A stretch of DNA of 64,000 nucleotides from Anarhynchus alexandrinus (taxonomy: Eukaryota > Chordata > Aves > Charadriiformes > Charadriidae). Positions 1-28,800 of the stretch are shown in pieces. Within the stretch, counting starts at the first letter, position 1; every line of letters starts with the position of its first letter. The notes beneath the pieces are model-generated. The model searched no databases and was not told the DNA's origin. It worked only from the letters and a program-made list of their open reading frames with translations. The stretch covers positions 3,672,430-3,736,429 of the forward strand of contig VUYV01000045.1 in NCBI GenBank assembly GCA_008711295.1, written 5' to 3'. The translations under genes were made by a program, and so were the position numbers.

Positions 1-16447
<16,447 letters not shown>

Positions 16448-18480
16448 AGAACAAGGAGTAGTCAACAATAAAGAACAACTCCGAAGTGCTTTTCTGATTT
16501 GGGGGCAATGCCAATAAAAACTTGTTAGCCTTTGCCAGCCAAAAAAAAAAAACCCAACAACAAAAAATCAGTTGTAGAAAAAAAGAATTATTTAAAATTT
16601 TACTTCATCAGCCTAAACCATAAGATAAGGTTCTCTTATCTTGAATGCTCTCCCAGTTGTATCACTATTATTTAAATAAAAACAGCTAGATAATGCTGTC
16701 AGTTACAGGGATCCAAATTATCAAACTGATATGTTGTCATGGACTTCATGCAGACTTGTGTCTATCAGATGTTCTTCCAAAAACTCTTAATCAGCATCAG
16801 TTACAAATTTATATGTTTGGGTTTTTTAAGTGGGAAAGCAGACAAGCTCGAGACTTTAATACTCATTATATTCAATTCAGCTCTCTAGCGATTCTGTAGC
16901 CAGGAGGAATTAAATTCGTGTATGTTTCTGATACATGTTCATGATAATCTCCTGAATGAACACTTTGTTCTAAGTTTTGCTTCCCGTACACAGCCATGGC
17001 ATACTGCTCCCATTATGACTTCTGGTAAATATCATTCATTCTTCCCTTTCTTTTTTTCCTTCTACCTAAATCTTGTACTTGTGGTGCAACACCTCAGAGC
17101 TTATATTAGGCTCTTTCTTTCTCGCTATGCACTGTATAAAAAGACAAAGTACAAACAAGGAAAGAGCCATTCAGGAAGGTGTGAAAAACAGTTTTCCATA
17201 CCAGCACTTTGTTCCTCTCCCCCCCCGCCACCAATGTTATGCCATAAGGCACTGGTGTTCCTCAGTGCTGTACAGGGCCACCTTCTCTTTTACCCCTCTG
17301 CGAGTTTTAGGTGTTTCAGCAAAGGGGACACTGCCACATCTACCCCAAACTAGTAGAAGTTCCCAAATTCCAACTAAGCTCAGGTCTTCATGTAGTAGTA
17401 TGGTATGCTATTGGCTTGGGTTTACTTTTTGTTACCTTCTAATGCAAACTAAAAGGTGACAAAAGTACTGAATAACACCATTAATGTTATTTATATTAGT
17501 GTTAGCACAAACTCTGTGCTCTATCATCATCTCTTATCAAGTGGCCCGGTGTCCTCTTTCATACTACTGAAATATCATTTGAGGCCTGGGCTTTTCAAAA
17601 CAAAAAAGCCATCATGCACCCTGTTCACAATGGGCACCAACTACAGTAATTCACTTCATGCCATAAGCAAGCAGGAAAGCCAAAATGTGGGTTTTGCTAA
17701 AATGGGCCTAGAAAATAAACATTTTAGCAAAAAAAAAAAAAAAAAAAGGTTTCAAAAAGGCATTTTACCAATAAGCCATTCTAAGTGACGGGTACAGCCT
17801 GCTGCTTGAATAGTTGCCTTACTCTGTTTTGCATTGGTGTTACTTTTGTGTGCTAGAAGGAAAATCTGGGTCTGCCTGAATAACCTGAAACCAAACAAGA
17901 CTAAGCCTAAGTCTAGATGCTTTTCAGTGTCACGGGTTTTGTTCACATTTTATAAACCTTGTCTTTTTCTCCTCCCAATTTTAGTTGTTCGCTTCCAAAA
18001 TTCCATAGCGCAGTGTTGTTTGATACAGCCATTTAAATATGTACAGATTGTAAAGAATGTGTATAAATATTTTACACCAAATGTAAGATCTGCTTGCATG
18101 TAGAAGCAGCTTATATAATAAATTGTTACAATGTGTACAGTAAATTCTGAAATCACTTTTTCAAGCCAGCATTTTTTTAGCATTTGTATATTCACTTTTT
18201 GGTAATGAAATCTCTTTGTAACAGACTCTTAATTTGGGAGGGGGAAGGGGGGGGTCTTTTTACCAATCTTTAAATAGCTCCATATGCACTAAAGTTGAAG
18301 GTTCTTTATCTTTAATAGATCGTTTTGAAATCTAAGTGTAAGCTGTGCGTTCCCTGTGCAGGGAAGCTATGACAGTAGCAACTGTGTCAGTGCAACATTT
18401 TGGCAAAAAAGAAAAACTGTTTAAAGACTTCTAGTAAAATGAAGTTAAACTGATAATAAATATTTATGTATATCCACCAG
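16448..18480 (+). other. SNX9: SNX9 3' UTR with several candidate poly(A) signals (end uncertain)
   Basis: After the stop there is no further coding sequence. AATAAA occurs at 16513-16518, 16675-16680, 18117-18122 and 18455-18460, and beyond the range given at 18814-18819 and 19181-19186. The first would give a very short UTR and is followed 23 bases later by a genomic run of 12 A (16541-16552), where oligo-dT can also prime internally. Around 18040-18130 the sequence is rich in TGTA and TATT motifs typical of distal 3' UTRs, so I favour an end near 18.14 or 18.48 kb. Open frames here, including the one at 16922-17353, show no coding resemblance. A run of about 20 A near 17730 is low complexity. 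The boundary is inference. Confidence 0.55.
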
Positions 18481-21240
18481 ACTATTTTTTTTTCTTTGAA
18501 ATCATCATGTTGCTTTTTAACAGAGTCATGCAGTACGGGGCAAATCCTCCATCTAGGTTTTCATCAGCTTACAGACACTGGCCAGCTGAGGAATGAGAAA
18601 GCATCCATGTGTCTTCCATAAAGCAGGCATCGCAACTGAACGGTATAATAGTGCTAGTGACTGCAAACCAGCAAAGGCTACGCATATGCTGTAAGCTTTC
18701 ATTATTCAGGTCAGTCTGCTCATGGTTGATGGAACCCTCCTGACTGCAAATAAGTAGTAGAGCACAGTGCTACTGTGTATTCCTGGCTTTGTGTCGGCAT
18801 GGTGTTGACCCAGAATAAAAATTAGATTGTCTTTGGCATTTGTTTTTTAAATGAGACATGAATAGTGGCATAGTTAGGTTGGGTGAGTGGAGAGCAACAG
18901 AAAATCTTCACACTGGGGATGCAGTCATAAAACAAGAATAGCAAGTTAGAGTAAGACTTGAGCAGTGCCCTCCTGTGTTTTGTTTGTCATAGCTGAATCT
19001 CTGGAGCATCAAAAGCCTTAATAGTGTTTCCTGGCTTATGCTTCTCTTCGAGGGTGAGCCAAACACTGGCATTATCCCAGTGACTTTGTAAAAGACATCA
19101 AATGCCCTAGCTGTTGGGTTTAACTTCGTATTTTAATTCCGTAGTCCGTTACTGGTAAAATACTGAATTCATTTTTTAACAATAAAAATGTAGCTGTATA
19201 AAGGGGAATGCTACCTGTTTTTCTTGTCTGCAGTTAATCCCACATGGGATTGCATGTGGTTGCAATGTATGGTATGTTTTTGGANATCTGCAGTTAATCC
19301 CACACGGGATTAGACTGCGGCAGCAGACTTTGTTGTGGTTGCAATGTATGGTATGTTTTTGGAAGAGTAGTGTCTACTACAATTTGAAAGAGTATTCTTT
19401 AATGCTCTAATGAGGCCTAACTTTGCATGAGTACTGAAATTTTTACATTAGTGAGCAATTTGTTTTCTGTGACAAAATAGTTGGGAAAGATTACCATAAC
19501 ATACACTTTATTCTGTAAATTCTGATTAAATAATTTTACTGCTACCAAAATTAGTCTTGTTTAGTGTAGCAGAATAATTCGGACTAACAGCCTTGTAAAG
19601 AAAGAGATGTGTGTCTTGTGCTGTGGTTTAGTGTGACACACACCAGATACTCTGCCAGTCTGGATTGGCCAAAAGTACTCCACAGCCTCATGGCGTGCAG
19701 CCGTCCGCAGCAAGCAAAGCACTCACCAGGCATCCCGTGACTGCCGCGTCTGCCTTTCTTAGTGCCTCACACCAAGATGTGTGAGCACGCACCAGGGGAA
19801 GGTGAGTTGTGTGGGGTCTTTGGTCAGTTGTGTTTTTTCCTTTCTACATACTTTCCATATTTTTCTATAACTCTTCTGATAAAATTAACGCTAATAACTG
19901 ACATAATAACAAACAAGTACAGAATAGGAGAGGTAAACCACTTGAGCAGAAAAACACTCTTTTTTTCTGTCTAAAGAATCCCTAACAAAACATAACCAAC
20001 CTCGTAGAATTAGAAACAAATGGACTGGATGGAGACCAGTCCACCCATCCTGTAGTACGGCAGTATCAGTTACACCCGTACTATTTTAAAGGACATCCAA
20101 GTCACAAATACCTGTTTTCTTGGAATCTTGGAGATTCCACAACATGCCAGCAGAGCCCTTTCTAGTAAATCAGCATGTTATCGCTTAAAAAGCTTTCCCT
20201 TACATACATCATCACTTCTGTAAGTTTTGTGTATATATAATGCTACCTCTAAGCTTGAGTTTTTGTTAACTAGAACAGTTAACCAACATATCTAATGATT
20301 CTTACACGTTTTAACATGAGGAAAAACTTCCAGTATATCACCTTTCTTCTCCGGGTGCATAAAACTAATCTGTTCTCTTGCTCATGGCAGTCCTGTTAAT
20401 ACATGCCAGAATGAGGATTGTAGTTCTCACCTTCCCGGAGCGTCACGCTGCCGGCTCATCAGTTGATGGTATTCATGCCTGTGTTGCCCTGCTGTCTTGC
20501 GGCCTGCCTGCAGAACTTCCATACCCTGGTCAAATAATATACATTTTTATATATATACAACTTTGTGCATCTATCACAAATGAAACATAATTCCCAACCA
20601 CATTTTCAATTTATAATACTCAGTTCTGTCTGTAATTGCAACCCAGACCTAGTTGGGGTCATGCAGGTTTTTTTGCTTTTAATAAACTTATGTTATATTC
20701 CAATTATTTAATAGACTTTTAGTGTAAGTTTTCAACTCATTTTATGCCTACCTAGTAGTCACCAAATTTAGAATACGTTCTCTTGAATTTCTTCTCAGAT
20801 TTGAATGTGAGAAATTTGTCAAAATTATTTCTAAAACCCTTCTGTTTGCATCTCTACGTCCCCTCTCTTTAATTAGGCTAATCTCCCAGTCAAAGGAGGA
20901 TACTTGACTCTTCACACCAATTCGTCTCAACAAACTTGGATTAGCTGGGTTCCTCCCCCCCCCCCCCTTTTTTTTTTTATTTGAAAGAATACAAAAAAGA
21001 AACTCCTTTGGTTCTTCTCTTCCCCAACCACGTGCCTTGNGTGAATTTAAACTGACATAGTTTCCTTGTTTTATAAAGGGAAAAAAAAAATGTGTTTTCC
21101 TATTTTTAATCTTCTGGGCCTTTTAATCTTTCCTAATTGCTCATGCTTTCTGAAACTATCCTAATTTTTTGTCTGCCTTTCAGATTCTAGCTAGTACGCC
21201 TACCGCCTTCCTGCTGAACTGTCTGTACTCTAGTTATATA
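18481..21240. other. Intergenic spacer downstream of SNX9
   Basis: No gene is recognised. It holds a small duplication around a single N at 19285, a lone N at 21040, and a C13 run followed by a T run at about 20955-20980. Some of the first kilobase could belong to a longer SNX9 3' UTR, given AATAAA at 18814-18819 and 19181-19186. Confidence 0.65.
19227..19363. repeat. Short direct duplication across a single N (19285), probable assembly join error
   Basis: TCTGCAGTTAATCCCACA starts at 19227 and again at 19287. Both copies end with GGTTGCAATGTATGGTATG and TTTTTGGA, the first ending right at the N. The first copy lacks about 20 bases in its middle (the part around ACTGCGGCAGCAGAC) and has a few mismatches. 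Two near-identical copies separated by exactly one N look like overlapping contig ends that were not merged. Confidence 0.75.
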
Positions 21241-21607
21241 TATATATTTTTTTTTTTAATATATATNCTTGGTTAGTTTCTTTGAAGTGGTCCTGTCAAT
21301 CTAAAGCCATCTATCTCATGTTTACTAAACACTGTTTTTCCCTTATTCTGGCCTGTGGCTATATTCTCCTGTTAAAACACATTTTTGTTAAGTCACATAT
21401 TTTTCTGTCAAGGCTGAAGCAAGAAGGTGTATCGCATCTGTTATTTTCTGTTAATAGGAGACTTTTGCTTCCCTTAGTTTTCCTCTTATCCCTAGCATCT
21501 TTAAAGACTATTCGCTTTTTTAAAATATTTGCTAATGAACTTATTTTGTCTTGGCACACATTTATCAATTCAAGGTCACTTTTAATTTGCATTGCCTTCT
21601 GTTGCAA

Positions 21608-22042
21608 TTAAATCTCAGTAGATCCAAATCTAAGATTGTTATTCTTCACTGGTATATCTTATCTTCTGGCATGTCTTTCCCCAAACAAATAATTAATTGA
21701 TGAACTGTTATTCCAAGCGATGGTTTACCTAAAAATATGTAATAGAGTAGAATGTTAAAGGTGCAATTAAGTTGCTAACTCCAAGAGGTTTGTTAGGGAT
21801 AATCCCAGCAGAATAAAGACAAATGGAAGGAGTATAAAAATAACAGAAATTACAGAAAGGTTGTGGAGACTTTTAAAAAAAGTATTAAGTGGTTTGGGTT
21901 CTTCGGCATTGTATGTTAGTTATTTGACCTTAGTTATCAGCCTGTCCCCAAAGACACTCGCCAAGAGCGAGGAATAGGGAACAAGTGAGATATGTGTAGG
22001 CACGTATATAGAAACGCGCAGCGTTTGTGCTAGTTAAGATCG
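21608..22042. other. 435-bp segment present only in copy 1 (insertion/deletion)
   Basis: The segment starts TTAAATCTCAG and ends TAGTTAAGATCG. In copy 2 the flanks join directly as GTTGCAA|CTGAGCCA. I see no target-site duplication, terminal inverted repeat or poly(A) tail at its ends, so a deletion in copy 2 is more likely than a mobile-element insertion in copy 1. The segment contains no open frame of note. Confidence 0.85.
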
Positions 22043-22844
22043 CTGAGCCAGTCCCTGTGGGCTGACAAGTCTGCAAAGAAAGGCGTCAAACTGAGAACAC
22101 TGATCTGCCAAGTGGGTTGGTAACCAGGAAGGTTCTGAATTCTTTTTCAGGGTTTCCTGAAAAGATTTGCCCAAAGGTTAGAAGCAATGAGAGAAGGGGC
22201 AGTGGTTAACTTAATTTTGTTTAGCTGTTGGGTCCCTGCCAGAAATAGCTACGCTTTGGAGCCCTTATGTGCTTTCAACCATAACATGTCTCTTAGTCCA
22301 GCACGGAGGCGTTTTCCTATCTAGAAGGGATGAGCTTAAGCTGTTAGGGTCAGTGAATGGTTGGTGCTGATGCTGGTAGTGTGGAGTGGGTGGGCTGTGC
22401 AGTCCCATTTACGTGAAGTGGTGACCGACAGAAAAGCTGTCTCTGTAAACACGGCACTGAGCTTGAGGGAGGAAGAGCACTGCACATTATCGAAACCAAA
22501 GCAGGTGAAGTGCCCTGGGACTGCAACACAGCTGCCTGGGGAGGGGTCTGGCCAAGGGAGCGTGCTGCGGTCTGATGCTTCAGTGTCTCACTGTGTTTCT
22601 TCAGACTTCTTTCTGCCCACGAACAATGTCTGCCCTGAACTAGGAAAGACCACAGCAATATGAAAGCAAGCACCAGGTGAGATCTTCAGTTACTGGTTAT
22701 TCACCTGCTCTGAATGTATGCGGGTTTTTTTTCCTACATGCTTCCTCACAGGAAATGTTAGTGTGGGGATGGACAGACAAGTATTTTTACCTTTTGCTGT
22801 CAAACATCTGTACCACAATGTGTGAGTATTGTCTGTATCTCACT

Positions 22845-22935
22845 GATAGGGAAACTGAGGGACAAATGATTTGTCACATGCCAAGAAGGTAGGAGGGCTG
22901 AGAATGGAACCCAACTGCTAATTCTGAGGAAGGAA
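22845..22935. repeat. MIR/CORE-SINE-like relic (also at 24965-25055)
   Basis: The run GGGAAACTGAGGGACAAATG, then TTTGTCACATGCCAAGAAGG and GGAATGGAACCC-like text (AGAATGGAACCCAACTG), follows the order of the MIR core: GGAAACTGAGGC, GTGACTTGCCCAAG, GAACCCAG. The similarity is from memory and the copy is diverged. It occurs twice only because the surrounding segment is duplicated. Confidence 0.45.
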
Positions 22936-23721
22936 TTTGATGCTGAAATTCACCTAAATTCAAAACTGCAATCCCCAACAGCTTCCTTCTCCTCCCTTGG
23001 GCCTTCCCCTCTGCCCCCAGACCCTTCAGCTGATGCCTAACTCCAGAGCTCCTGACGATTTGTAGAGGTAAAGTTTCTGGTACATGCAACAAATACCTAT
23101 TAAATCGCTTGTCATAGCATTCACCCACATCTACCTGCAATTACAGAATGCCTCAATGACTAATGAATTTGGTCACCCACAGGAGACTCAAAAATAGTGG
23201 GATGGCAGACAGGAGTTAACAGAATGGGGACTGTGAAGAGCGCACACTCATCCTTTCAGTACAAAAGAAGAGGATAAAGGGACTGAAAACAGGACATTGA
23301 TAAATTGAGAGGAAGGCTTTTAATTTGTGACCATTCATAGTAGAATATCTAAAGAAAATCAGTCTTAAAAAAAAAGTTGGGAAGACAAATATCAGGCTTC
23401 TTTCGGGTCTGTAATTACATCAGGATAACTAGGTTAGGTTAGTCAAGATACTAGTTGTACTCTATAGCCCTTGGTATACAGAAGTAGTAGCAGTTTCTAG
23501 AACTATGAATTATCTTAGAACAATAATCATGTTAAAATAATTAGCAAATAACAACATTGCTGTTTCAAATACAGCTCAGCAAAACACAAACTCTTTGTAA
23601 TATTTGTAACTCTAGATAGAGGTTCATCTCTTAATCCTATTAAATGAAAAGATTACATGCATCCCTTCATGATGCTTACTTCTCTGCTTTATATTTTGGG
23701 GGAAGAGTATCTCCCTGCTCT

Positions 23722-23772
23722 NNNNNNNNNNNNNNNNNNNNNNNNNNNNNNNNNNNNNNNNNNNNNNNNNNN
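23722..23772. other. Assembly gap, 51 N
   Basis: A run of unknown bases separates the two copies of the duplication. Its sides are the right end of copy 1 and the left end of copy 2, the pattern expected when two haplotypes are scaffolded in series. Confidence 0.99.
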
Positions 23773-25841
23773 TTTTTTTAATATATATATATATATTTGT
23801 TAACTATTTGCTTCATGATAGGCTTGGTTAGTTTCTTTGAAGTGGTCCTGTCAATCTAAAGCCATCTATCTCATGTTTACTAAACACTGTTTTTCCCTTA
23901 TTCTGGCCTGTGGCTATATTCTCCTGTTAAAACACATTTTTGTTAAGTCACATATTTTTCTGTCAAGGCTGAAGCAAGAAGGTGTATCGCATCTGTTATT
24001 TTCTGTTAATAGGAGACTTTTGCTTCCCTTAGTTTTCCTCTTATCCCTAGCATCTTTAAAGACTATTCGCTTTTTTAAAATATTTGCTAATGAACTTATT
24101 TTGTCTTGGCACACATTTATCAATTCAAGGTCACTTTTAATTTGCATTGCCTTCTGTTGCAACTGAGCCAGTCCCTGTGGGCTGACAAGTCTGCAAAGAA
24201 AGGCGTCAAACTGAGAACACTGATCTGCCAAGTGGGTTGGTAACCAGGAAGGTTCTGAATTCTTTTTCAGGGTTTCCTGAAAAGATTTGCCCAAAGGTTA
24301 GAAGCAATGAGAGAAGGGGCAGTGGTTAACTTAATTTTGTTTAGCTGTTGGGTCCCTGCCAGAAATAGCTACGCTTTGGAGCCCTTATGTGCTTTCAACC
24401 ATAACATGTCTCTTAGTCCAGCACGGAGGCGTTTTCCTATCTAGAAGGGATGAGCTTAAGCTGTTAGGGTCAGTGAATGGTTGGTGCTGATGCTGGTAGT
24501 GTGGAGTGGGTGGGCTGTGCAGTCCCATTTACGTGAAGTGGTGACCGACAGAAAAGCTGTCTCTGTAAACACGGCACTGAGCTTGAGGGAGGAAGAGCAC
24601 TGCACATTATCGAAACCAAAGCAGGTGAAGTGCCCTGGGACTGCAACACAGCTGCCTGGGGAGGGGTCTGGCCAAGGGAGCGTGCTGCGGTCTGATGCTT
24701 CAGTGTCTCACTGTGTTTCTTCAGACTTCTTTCTGCCCACGAACAATGTCTGCCCTGAACTAGGAAAGACCACAGCAATATGAAAGCAAGCACCAGGTGA
24801 GATCTTCAGTTACTGGTTATTCACCTGCTCTGAATGTATGCGGGTTTTTTTTCCTACATGCTTCCTCACAGGAAATGTTAGTGTGGGGATGGACAGACAA
24901 GTATTTTTACCTTTTGCTGTCAAACACCTGTACCACAATGTGTGAGTATTCTCTGTATCTCACTGACAGGGAAACAGAGGGACAAATGATTTGTCACATG
25001 CCAAGAAGGTAGGAGGGCTGAGAATGGAACCCAACTGCTAATTCTGAGGAAGGAATTTGATGCTGAAATTCACCTAAATTCAAAACTGCAATCCCCAACA
25101 GCTTCCTTCTCCTCCCTTGGGCCTTCCCCTCTGCCCCCAGACCCTTCAGCTGATGCCTAACTCCAGAGCTCCTGACGATTTGTAGAGGTAAAGTTTCTGG
25201 TACATGCAACAAATACCTATTAAATCGCTTGTCATAGCATTCACCCACATCTACCTGCAATTACAGAATGCCTCAATGACTAATGAATTTGGTCACCCAC
25301 AGGAGACTCAAAAATAGTGGGATGGCAGACAGGAGTTAACAGAATGGGGACTGTGAAGAGCGCACACTCATCCTTTCAGTACAAAAGAAGAGGATAAAGG
25401 GACTGAAAACAGGACATTGATAAATTGAGAGGAAGGCTTTTAATTTGTGACCATTCATAGTAGAATATCTAAAGAAAATCAGTCTTAAAAAAAAAGTTGG
25501 GAAGACAAATATCAGGCTTCTTTCGGGTCTGTAATTACATCAGGATAACTAGGTTAGGTTAGTCAAGATACTAGTTGTACTCTATAGCCCTTGGTATACA
25601 GAAGTAGTAGCAGTTTCTAGAACTATGAATTATCTTAGAACAATAATCATGTTAAAATAATTAGCAAATAACAACATTGCTGTTTCAAATACAGCTCAGC
25701 AAAACACAAACTCTTTGTAATATTTGTAACTCTAGATAGAGGTTCATCTCTTAATCCTATTAAATGAAAAGATTACATGCATCCCTTCATGATGCTTACT
25801 TCTCTGCTTTATATTTTGGGGGAAGAGTATCTCCCTGCTCT
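23773..25841 (+). repeat. Large direct duplication, copy 2 (downstream of the N gap)
   Basis: This is a near-identical copy of 21247-23721, shorter by 435 bases because the segment 21608-22042 of copy 1 is absent between 24162 and 24163. After 25841 the sequence runs on uniquely (CGTGTGATCC...), so this copy connects to the right flank while copy 1 connects to the left flank. Confidence 0.93.
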
Positions 25842-28800
25842 CGTGTGATCCTTGTGTATTGGCTGCTCATCTAGACCTTTCTGGACCCATCCAAATTTAT
25901 TACTCTCCTAATGTAAATTGCACTGTATTCACTCTGTTGGCATCTCTGAGGCTGCGTGTCTCCTGCTAGGGGAGGAGGGCATCGTTGCTACTATATTCTT
26001 GACATCCTCTAAGACTGTCTGGAGGGCTTTGGCTAGGATGTTGTCCCCTTACGACACTACCAGCAGTCATAACTGTACTAGGAATCTGAAACATCTACTG
26101 GCATTTCTTAAAGCCCCTTAAAATATTTATGTGAGAATCCATTTATTTTTTTTAAACCTGTCATATTAATGTCCAATGACATGCTGGAAATGCAGACCTT
26201 CAGAAGCCCAAAACAAGAGAGCGCCACTGTTTATCCAATGTCTATCTATTTATATTTATTTCATTATTTTTAATCAAGTTCTTTCCAAGCCAGATACAGG
26301 ATCTTGTCAAGTTTGGTGCATCCAATAAGATAATGATTCACCAAGTAAAACTATTGCCAAAGGGGAAGGTGCCTCAAAAGTGAGGACCATACAGGGTGAA
26401 GGACAGTTTTCTAATTGTTGAGTAGTTCCTGACTAGTTGACTAGTAATTTTTATGCTCAGTAAAAATTTGGTTTAAAAATTGAACAGCTGGAAGAGAAGT
26501 GAAAAGTTAAACATAGCATCTGTTGCAAGATAGTAGAGCAAAATATAAAAAAGGCGGCTCGCTGTTAGGATGGAGCTGCTGAGCTTCCCCCTGCCCCAGA
26601 AAGTTCTCTGATTGCACTCACCAGGACTGCACGACTCAGGACTCGTTATGCCTGCAAAGAAAGTTGGGAAGTAAGGAAACTGTAAGGAAAGTAGTAAGGA
26701 AACATTTGTTTTCCCTGTTTAAGTAGTGACACTTTTCTGGCTGGTTCCAAATCATACCTACCAAACTTACAGCAAGGACTTTTTTGGTTGTTGTTTTTTT
26801 TTTTTCCTCCCAAGACAAACCTTTGGGAAGGAGGTAGGTATAGAACACTTCTTCCCTAGGTTAAGCATGTTTATGCTTACTTAGCAATAGGAAAAACTGG
26901 CTTAAGAACTAGTGCCAGCCTATCTGGGCTTATAAACACAGTCCTAATGCTTGGCAGAAAGGAAACAAAAACAAAAAAACCCTGAACAAACAAAACCACA
27001 ATGCAAGCGTTTATGAAAATCTTCCAAAATTTAAACCAAATTCACAATCAGTAAGAGGAGAATGCTATCCAAAGACTGCTATACTGTAAAATAAGTCTGC
27101 AGGATGGCTGCAGGAGTTGGAATCTATTTGAATGCTATATAAAACCAGCATGAGTAAAGGGCAACTTGCAGGGACTGCAGTAGTTTCAGAGGGGATTGAG
27201 GGTCTCCTCCTAGAACAAGAGTTGAGTTCAGAAAAGCTGTGTTTGTAGGTGCACAGCTCCCCTCTGAGTGAGCTGATAGGTTTATATTGTGATTTTCTAG
27301 TGATAGTATCTAACAAAAATTACTAATGACCTTAAGTCATTTTTTTAACAGTAAAACAAACCAGCCCTTCCTGAAGGGGATTGTGTGTCACAGCAAAAAA
27401 GCCAAAACCCAACCAACAAGTAAACATGGTGGTTGCAAGGGAGCTTGTGCAGACAACTGCAGCTGTGCGTGGTCTCTGCGCTGTTTCTCACTGCTGTGGA
27501 GCCAGAAAGCAGTAATCGGCTCAGGTCCGCTGCTGAACCCTGGCTGGCTCCGGGTGTACGTATGGCACACAGGCCTGGAGATAAACCCTTCTGCAGCATG
27601 CAGAAAGACAAGATAGATGTGCATTGTCACTGTCCAGTTCCCCCCCAAACCCCAGGATGCAGCGACACCTCGGCTGGCCCTGCATGGAGCCAGCTCAGAT
27701 CTCACAAAGCACATTGGTTCTGCTCTGTGCCTTGCCCAAGAGGCTGTGCTAGAGAGCCGATGGCACTGAAGGCAGAGAGTGAGCACGACTGTGAGTGTAA
27801 CTGGCTTCTGGCACAGTGAGTAAACAGCCCTAGAAATCTGCCCCAGCATACCTTAGAGTTTTCTCCTGTGGGACTCCAGCCACCACTAAGTAAAACTCAA
27901 TAGTCAGCACTAGGCAACAGGTCAAGGGCAGATGATCTTTAAAAAAAAAATAATCTAATAACTCTAGTCAACATGCATAGATCTGTCTCTTAAGGCAGCA
28001 GGTTGCTTAAAAGTAGTCATTTTATAATGGTTTCTCTGCAATATGTTGTATCCTGGACCATCTCAGATTTCTGTTCCTGTACCAGGGCAGCCTTCTGAGC
28101 GGCAGCTTCTAGGATTAAACTGAGTTTAGTTACTCTGTCTTCTAAGAGGCATTTTTAAGCTCGCAGAGCATCTCTGCTTTTATTCAGTCATGCTATGAAC
28201 TCTGCATCAGTGTTTCCATGTGGAAAAAGATATGCACCATTCTGTCCCTTCCATGTAGTTTGCAATAAATCTCTAGGACTAGATGAAGTCTATTTCAAAT
28301 TTCTGGGAGAAGTAAAGCGAGAATTCAGCTGAACGTCTACTGAAATATGCAGGGAGTATTATTCAAGATAGCTACTCTGTAAGAAGAGCCCAGGAAAGCT
28401 GTCATTGCACCCATCTTTTTAAAAGACACAGGAAGTGATTGCAGGGATAACCAAGCAGTAACTATCCCTGTGTTACTAATACTAATAACAGACTCTAACC
28501 AGCAGTGGACTAATTGGGCAAAAAGTTATCAGAGAATGAAGTGGGGAGAAGCGAGGGGGAGGGACAAAGAAGAGGAAGGGAAATGGGAGCATAAGGAAGA
28601 CAAAATAAAGTTGGCAATGAAGGTAGCAAGGAAGGCAATCCGAAGAGTTAATGAAGTAGAGGTACCGAAAACAGCAGCAAACAGACACTGCACGAGGTAA
28701 CCGGTAGTGGACTGGGTGTGTGACAGAAGTAGGGCTGGTACTTTTTGCTTCAGAGGGGAAGATGTGAGCACTGGTGTCATACTCCAGCTTCCCCTGCCCT

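Larger units (their letters stand above)
21247..23721 (+). repeat. Large direct duplication, copy 1 (upstream of the N gap)
   Basis: From 21268 the sequence equals that from 23823 (offset 2555) up to 21607. From 22043 it equals that from 24163 (offset 2120) up to the last base before the gap. The T-rich and AT-rich start at 21247-21266 matches 23773 onward, but a lone N at 21267 replaces about 30 bases present in copy 2. Four substitutions (22807, 22831, 22847, 22856) are the only point differences I noticed. Copy 1 ends exactly at the gap edge. No gene is recognised inside; the identical short frames in both copies are not genes. Confidence 0.93.

Noticed and set aside
16922..17459. Frames of 128-143 codons just after SNX9
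   Set aside because: They overlap in two frames, lie in the SNX9 3' UTR and include poly-Pro and Phe-rich low-complexity text with no family resemblance.
21282..25260. Pairs of identical proteins (109, 107, 100, 88 codons) suggesting duplicated genes
   Set aside because: They are identical because the DNA segment is repeated across the assembly gap. Frames occur on both strands, with no splice structure or family match.
27345..27849. Overlapping frames of 88-153 codons on both strands in the spacer
   Set aside because: They come from a locally GC-richer stretch. Both strands are open at once, no domain is recognised, and no promoter or splice pattern supports a gene.
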